Position numbers and translations under genes: made by a program
In this document: positions 31,723-33,499 of the stretch, in pieces
Layout of the letters: each line of letters opens with the position of its first letter
How positions within the stretch are numbered: position 1 is the first letter of the stretch
NCBI GenBank assembly: GCA_019424965.1
Contig: JAHYYL010000021.1
Span: 1 to 33,499 of the forward strand
Length of the DNA: 33,499 bases
Direction: 5' to 3'
DNA from: Collinsella sp.
Lineage (GTDB): Bacteria; Actinomycetota; Coriobacteriia; Coriobacteriales; Coriobacteriaceae
Notes under the pieces: model-generated
Told to the model about the DNA's origin: nothing
Databases searched by the model: none
What the model saw: only the letters and a program-made list of their open reading frames with translations

Positions 31723-33499
31723 ATGACCGAAGATATCCCCCTTGAAATCACTTCGAGCGACATGGCCAATCTGCCCATATTCATCGCCGTCCTTATCGTG
31801 GCCACCGTCGTCGTGCGCGTGTTTTTTTCAATCAAACGCAACGAAAAGCCACCCATTGCCTGCGTCTTTTGGTGCGCGACGCTCCTCATCCCGCTCGGCG
31901 TGGTAGCTGCATGGGTTACGAATCAATTGCTCGTAAATGAGGGCAGCTCCCTGTGGGTCCTTTCTTATTCGGCGCTCGGTGCTGCCGCCGTCATGCTTCT
32001 TGTCGAGCCCTTGGTTTCGGGACTTATCGACCAAACCGACCTTGCGACGGGAACGGTTGCCTGTATTTGCCGTGACATCCTTGTCATCGCCGCTGTTTCA
32101 GCGCTCTCGTTCGTTTCACTCGAAATTGCCTGCAACGAAACGTTCTATCGCATTCCCGCCAACTCATTCGGGTTTTCCGTCGGGCTGCTCGCGACGGTTC
32201 TGCTCTCCCTTTATTTGCTGGGACAGCGTCATGGAGGCGTCATGGCTCTCGTGCCCGTCGTCTGCTGCATCCTTGGCATTGCCGAGCACTTCGTCATAAC
32301 GTTTAAAGGCGAAGCCATCCTGCCAAGCGATATCTTGGCCCTTGGCACCGCAATGGAAGTGAGCGAGGGATACGAGTTTACCTTTACCGCCGGAATCGTA
32401 ACCTCTCTCGCCCTGCTGGAGATTTCCCTGGGGCTTCTTTCGCTCATCCGACCGCGAAAGCTCCGTACGCCCACCCATGTCTTCCCCGCTATCGCCGCTA
32501 ACCTCTGTGCTTTTCTGCTAGTGACCGTTGTGGGGCTCTCAGGCTTTTCCAACATCGACTTGGAGCAGGCGCTGGATTTTGGATTTGACCGTTGGCAGCC
32601 CATCACCACGTATGCGTCTCAGGGTTTTATCACTTCGTTCACCGAAATGGTCAACGAGTTGCCCATTGAGAAGCCCGAAGACTATACGCCCGATGAGGCG
32701 CAGAGCATCGAGCAGGAGCTCGCCGCCGCCTACGACAGCACATATGGCTCGAGCGAGCAGCGCGCGGCGGCCGTTGCCCAGTTCAATGAAATCAAGCCGA
32801 CGATTGTTGCCGTCATGAATGAGAGTTTTAGCGACCTTTCGTGCTTTGAGCAGCTCCAGGCGGCCGGGTACACCGGCCCCGCATTCTACAACTCGCTTCC
32901 CGACACACTTGTTCGCGGCACCATGCTCGCTTCGGTCGCCGGTGGCGGAACGGCGAACTCCGAATTCGAATTTTTGACCGGAGCGACAACGGCCTTTGTC
33001 GGATTAGGCAAGATCCCCTATCAGCTGTATCAGATGAATGGCGTAAACAGCCTGGCAAAGGACCTTAAAGAGCTTGGGTATACCACTACCGCTATGCACC
33101 CGCAAAACCCCGTCAACTACCATCGAGATAAAATCTATCAGCAGCTGGGCTTTGGAGACTTTCTTTCAATCGGCGATTTCGAAGGTGCGCCCTATTACCA
33201 TGCCGGCGTATGCGACTACGTCACCTACGACAAGATACTCGACCTGCTTAGAACCGACGAAGCGCCGCAGTTCATCTTTGACGTCACGATGCAAAATCAC
33301 GGCGGCTACGACTATGGCACCGTTCCCGCCGAAGAGCTGACAAACTATTGGGTCGAGGGAGCCAGCGAAGGCGCCAACAGCGCGCTCAACACCTATCTCA
33401 CCTGCATCAACGCATCCGACCGGGACCTCGAGTACTTTATCAACGAGCTCCGCAACATCGGCAGACCGGTTGTTCTTGTCTTTTTTGGCGACCATCAGC
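31723..33499 (+). CDS. LTA-synthase/MdoB-type membrane sulfatase-fold protein, 3' end outside window
   Basis: Only plus-strand gene; 592 codons are visible with no stop before the window edge. It starts ATGACCGAAGATATC after an AGAGGA site. The first 275 residues contain about six to eight membrane helices (near 17-36, 45-65, 78-100, 115-135, 150-168, 172-192, 222-243, 255-273). A short extracytoplasmic linker leads to a sulfatase-fold domain. Metal and catalytic residues can be placed: Glu367 in MNESFSD, Thr410 in GGGTANSEFEFLTG as the probable nucleophile, and Asp590-His591 in FFGDH. MQNHGGYDYG lies at 523-532. The likely role is transfer of phosphoglycerol or another phospho-group to a surface glycan or lipid; the true substrate is unknown. 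Confidence 0.88.
   Translation, partial: MTEDIPLEITSSDMANLPIFIAVLIVATVVVRVFFSIKRNEKPPIACVFWCATLLIPLGVVAAWVTNQLLVNEGSSLWVLSYSALGAAAVMLLVEPLVSGLIDQTDLATGTVACICRDILVIAAVSALSFVSLEIACNETFYRIPANSFGFSVGLLATVLLSLYLLGQRHGGVMALVPVVCCILGIAEHFVITFKGEAILPSDILALGTAMEVSEGYEFTFTAGIVTSLALLEISLGLLSLIRPRKLRTPTHVFPAIAANLCAFLLVTVVGLSGFSNIDLEQALDFGFDRWQPITTYASQGFITSFTEMVNELPIEKPEDYTPDEAQSIEQELAAAYDSTYGSSEQRAAAVAQFNEIKPTIVAVMNESFSDLSCFEQLQAAGYTGPAFYNSLPDTLVRGTMLASVAGGGTANSEFEFLTGATTAFVGLGKIPYQLYQMNGVNSLAKDLKELGYTTTAMHPQNPVNYHRDKIYQQLGFGDFLSIGDFEGAPYYHAGVCDYVTYDKILDLLRTDEAPQFIFDVTMQNHGGYDYGTVPAEELTNYWVEGASEGANSALNTYLTCINASDRDLEYFINELRNIGRPVVLVFFGDHQ

Noticed and set aside
1..33499. CRISPR arrays, tRNA or rRNA genes, riboswitches
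   Set aside because: No regularly spaced repeats, cloverleaf-like sequences, rRNA segments or recognisable riboswitch cores were seen in the gaps.

Overview
The window looks like chromosomal DNA from a high-GC Gram-positive gut actinobacterium of the class Coriobacteriia, most likely Collinsella or a close relative. This assignment is an inference. It rests on the GC-rich coding sequence, the actinobacterial rapZ-whiA and gap-pgk-tpiA-secG gene order, the nearby uvrC, and the gut-type carbohydrate and peptide uptake content. I saw no rRNA, tRNA, CRISPR array, transposase or phage gene. Twenty-two genes lie on the minus strand and one, cut by the window edge, on the plus strand.

Layout in window order; minus-strand operons are transcribed from high to low coordinates. 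(1) 73-200: a 128-bp nested palindrome downstream of oppF. (2) 219-6162: a complete oligopeptide ABC importer, oppA-oppB-oppC-oppD-oppF, with candidate operators ahead of oppA. (3) 6453-11547: secG plus a lower-glycolysis cluster (gap, pgk, tpiA, gpmI) with strong terminators. (4) 11741-13540: rapZ-whiA, without the yvcK gene that usually sits between them. (5) 13660-24019: a nine-gene block, read from satA-like lipoprotein through permease, fused permease-ATPase, ATPase, two acetyl-esterase paralogues, nanA, nanK and nanE. (6) 24384-28517: ybaK-murJ-uvrC. (7) 28650-31529: uvrA, with a LexA-box-like site upstream. (8) 31723 to the end: a divergent LTA-synthase-type membrane sulfatase-fold enzyme, cut by the window edge.

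The most interesting unit is block 5. The importer would usually be annotated as a dipeptide transporter. It sits directly upstream of a lyase, a ROK kinase and an N-acetylmannosamine-6-phosphate epimerase, which form the nan route from N-acetylneuraminate to GlcNAc-6-P. I therefore read it as a SatABCD-type sialic-acid importer. The two esterases would remove O-acetyl groups, but one has lost its nucleophilic serine and looks like a pseudoenzyme. The block lies between uvrC and rapZ, neighbours in many actinobacteria, so it looks like an insertion into an ancestral locus. Stable GC-rich hairpins lie in four of its wider intercistronic gaps.
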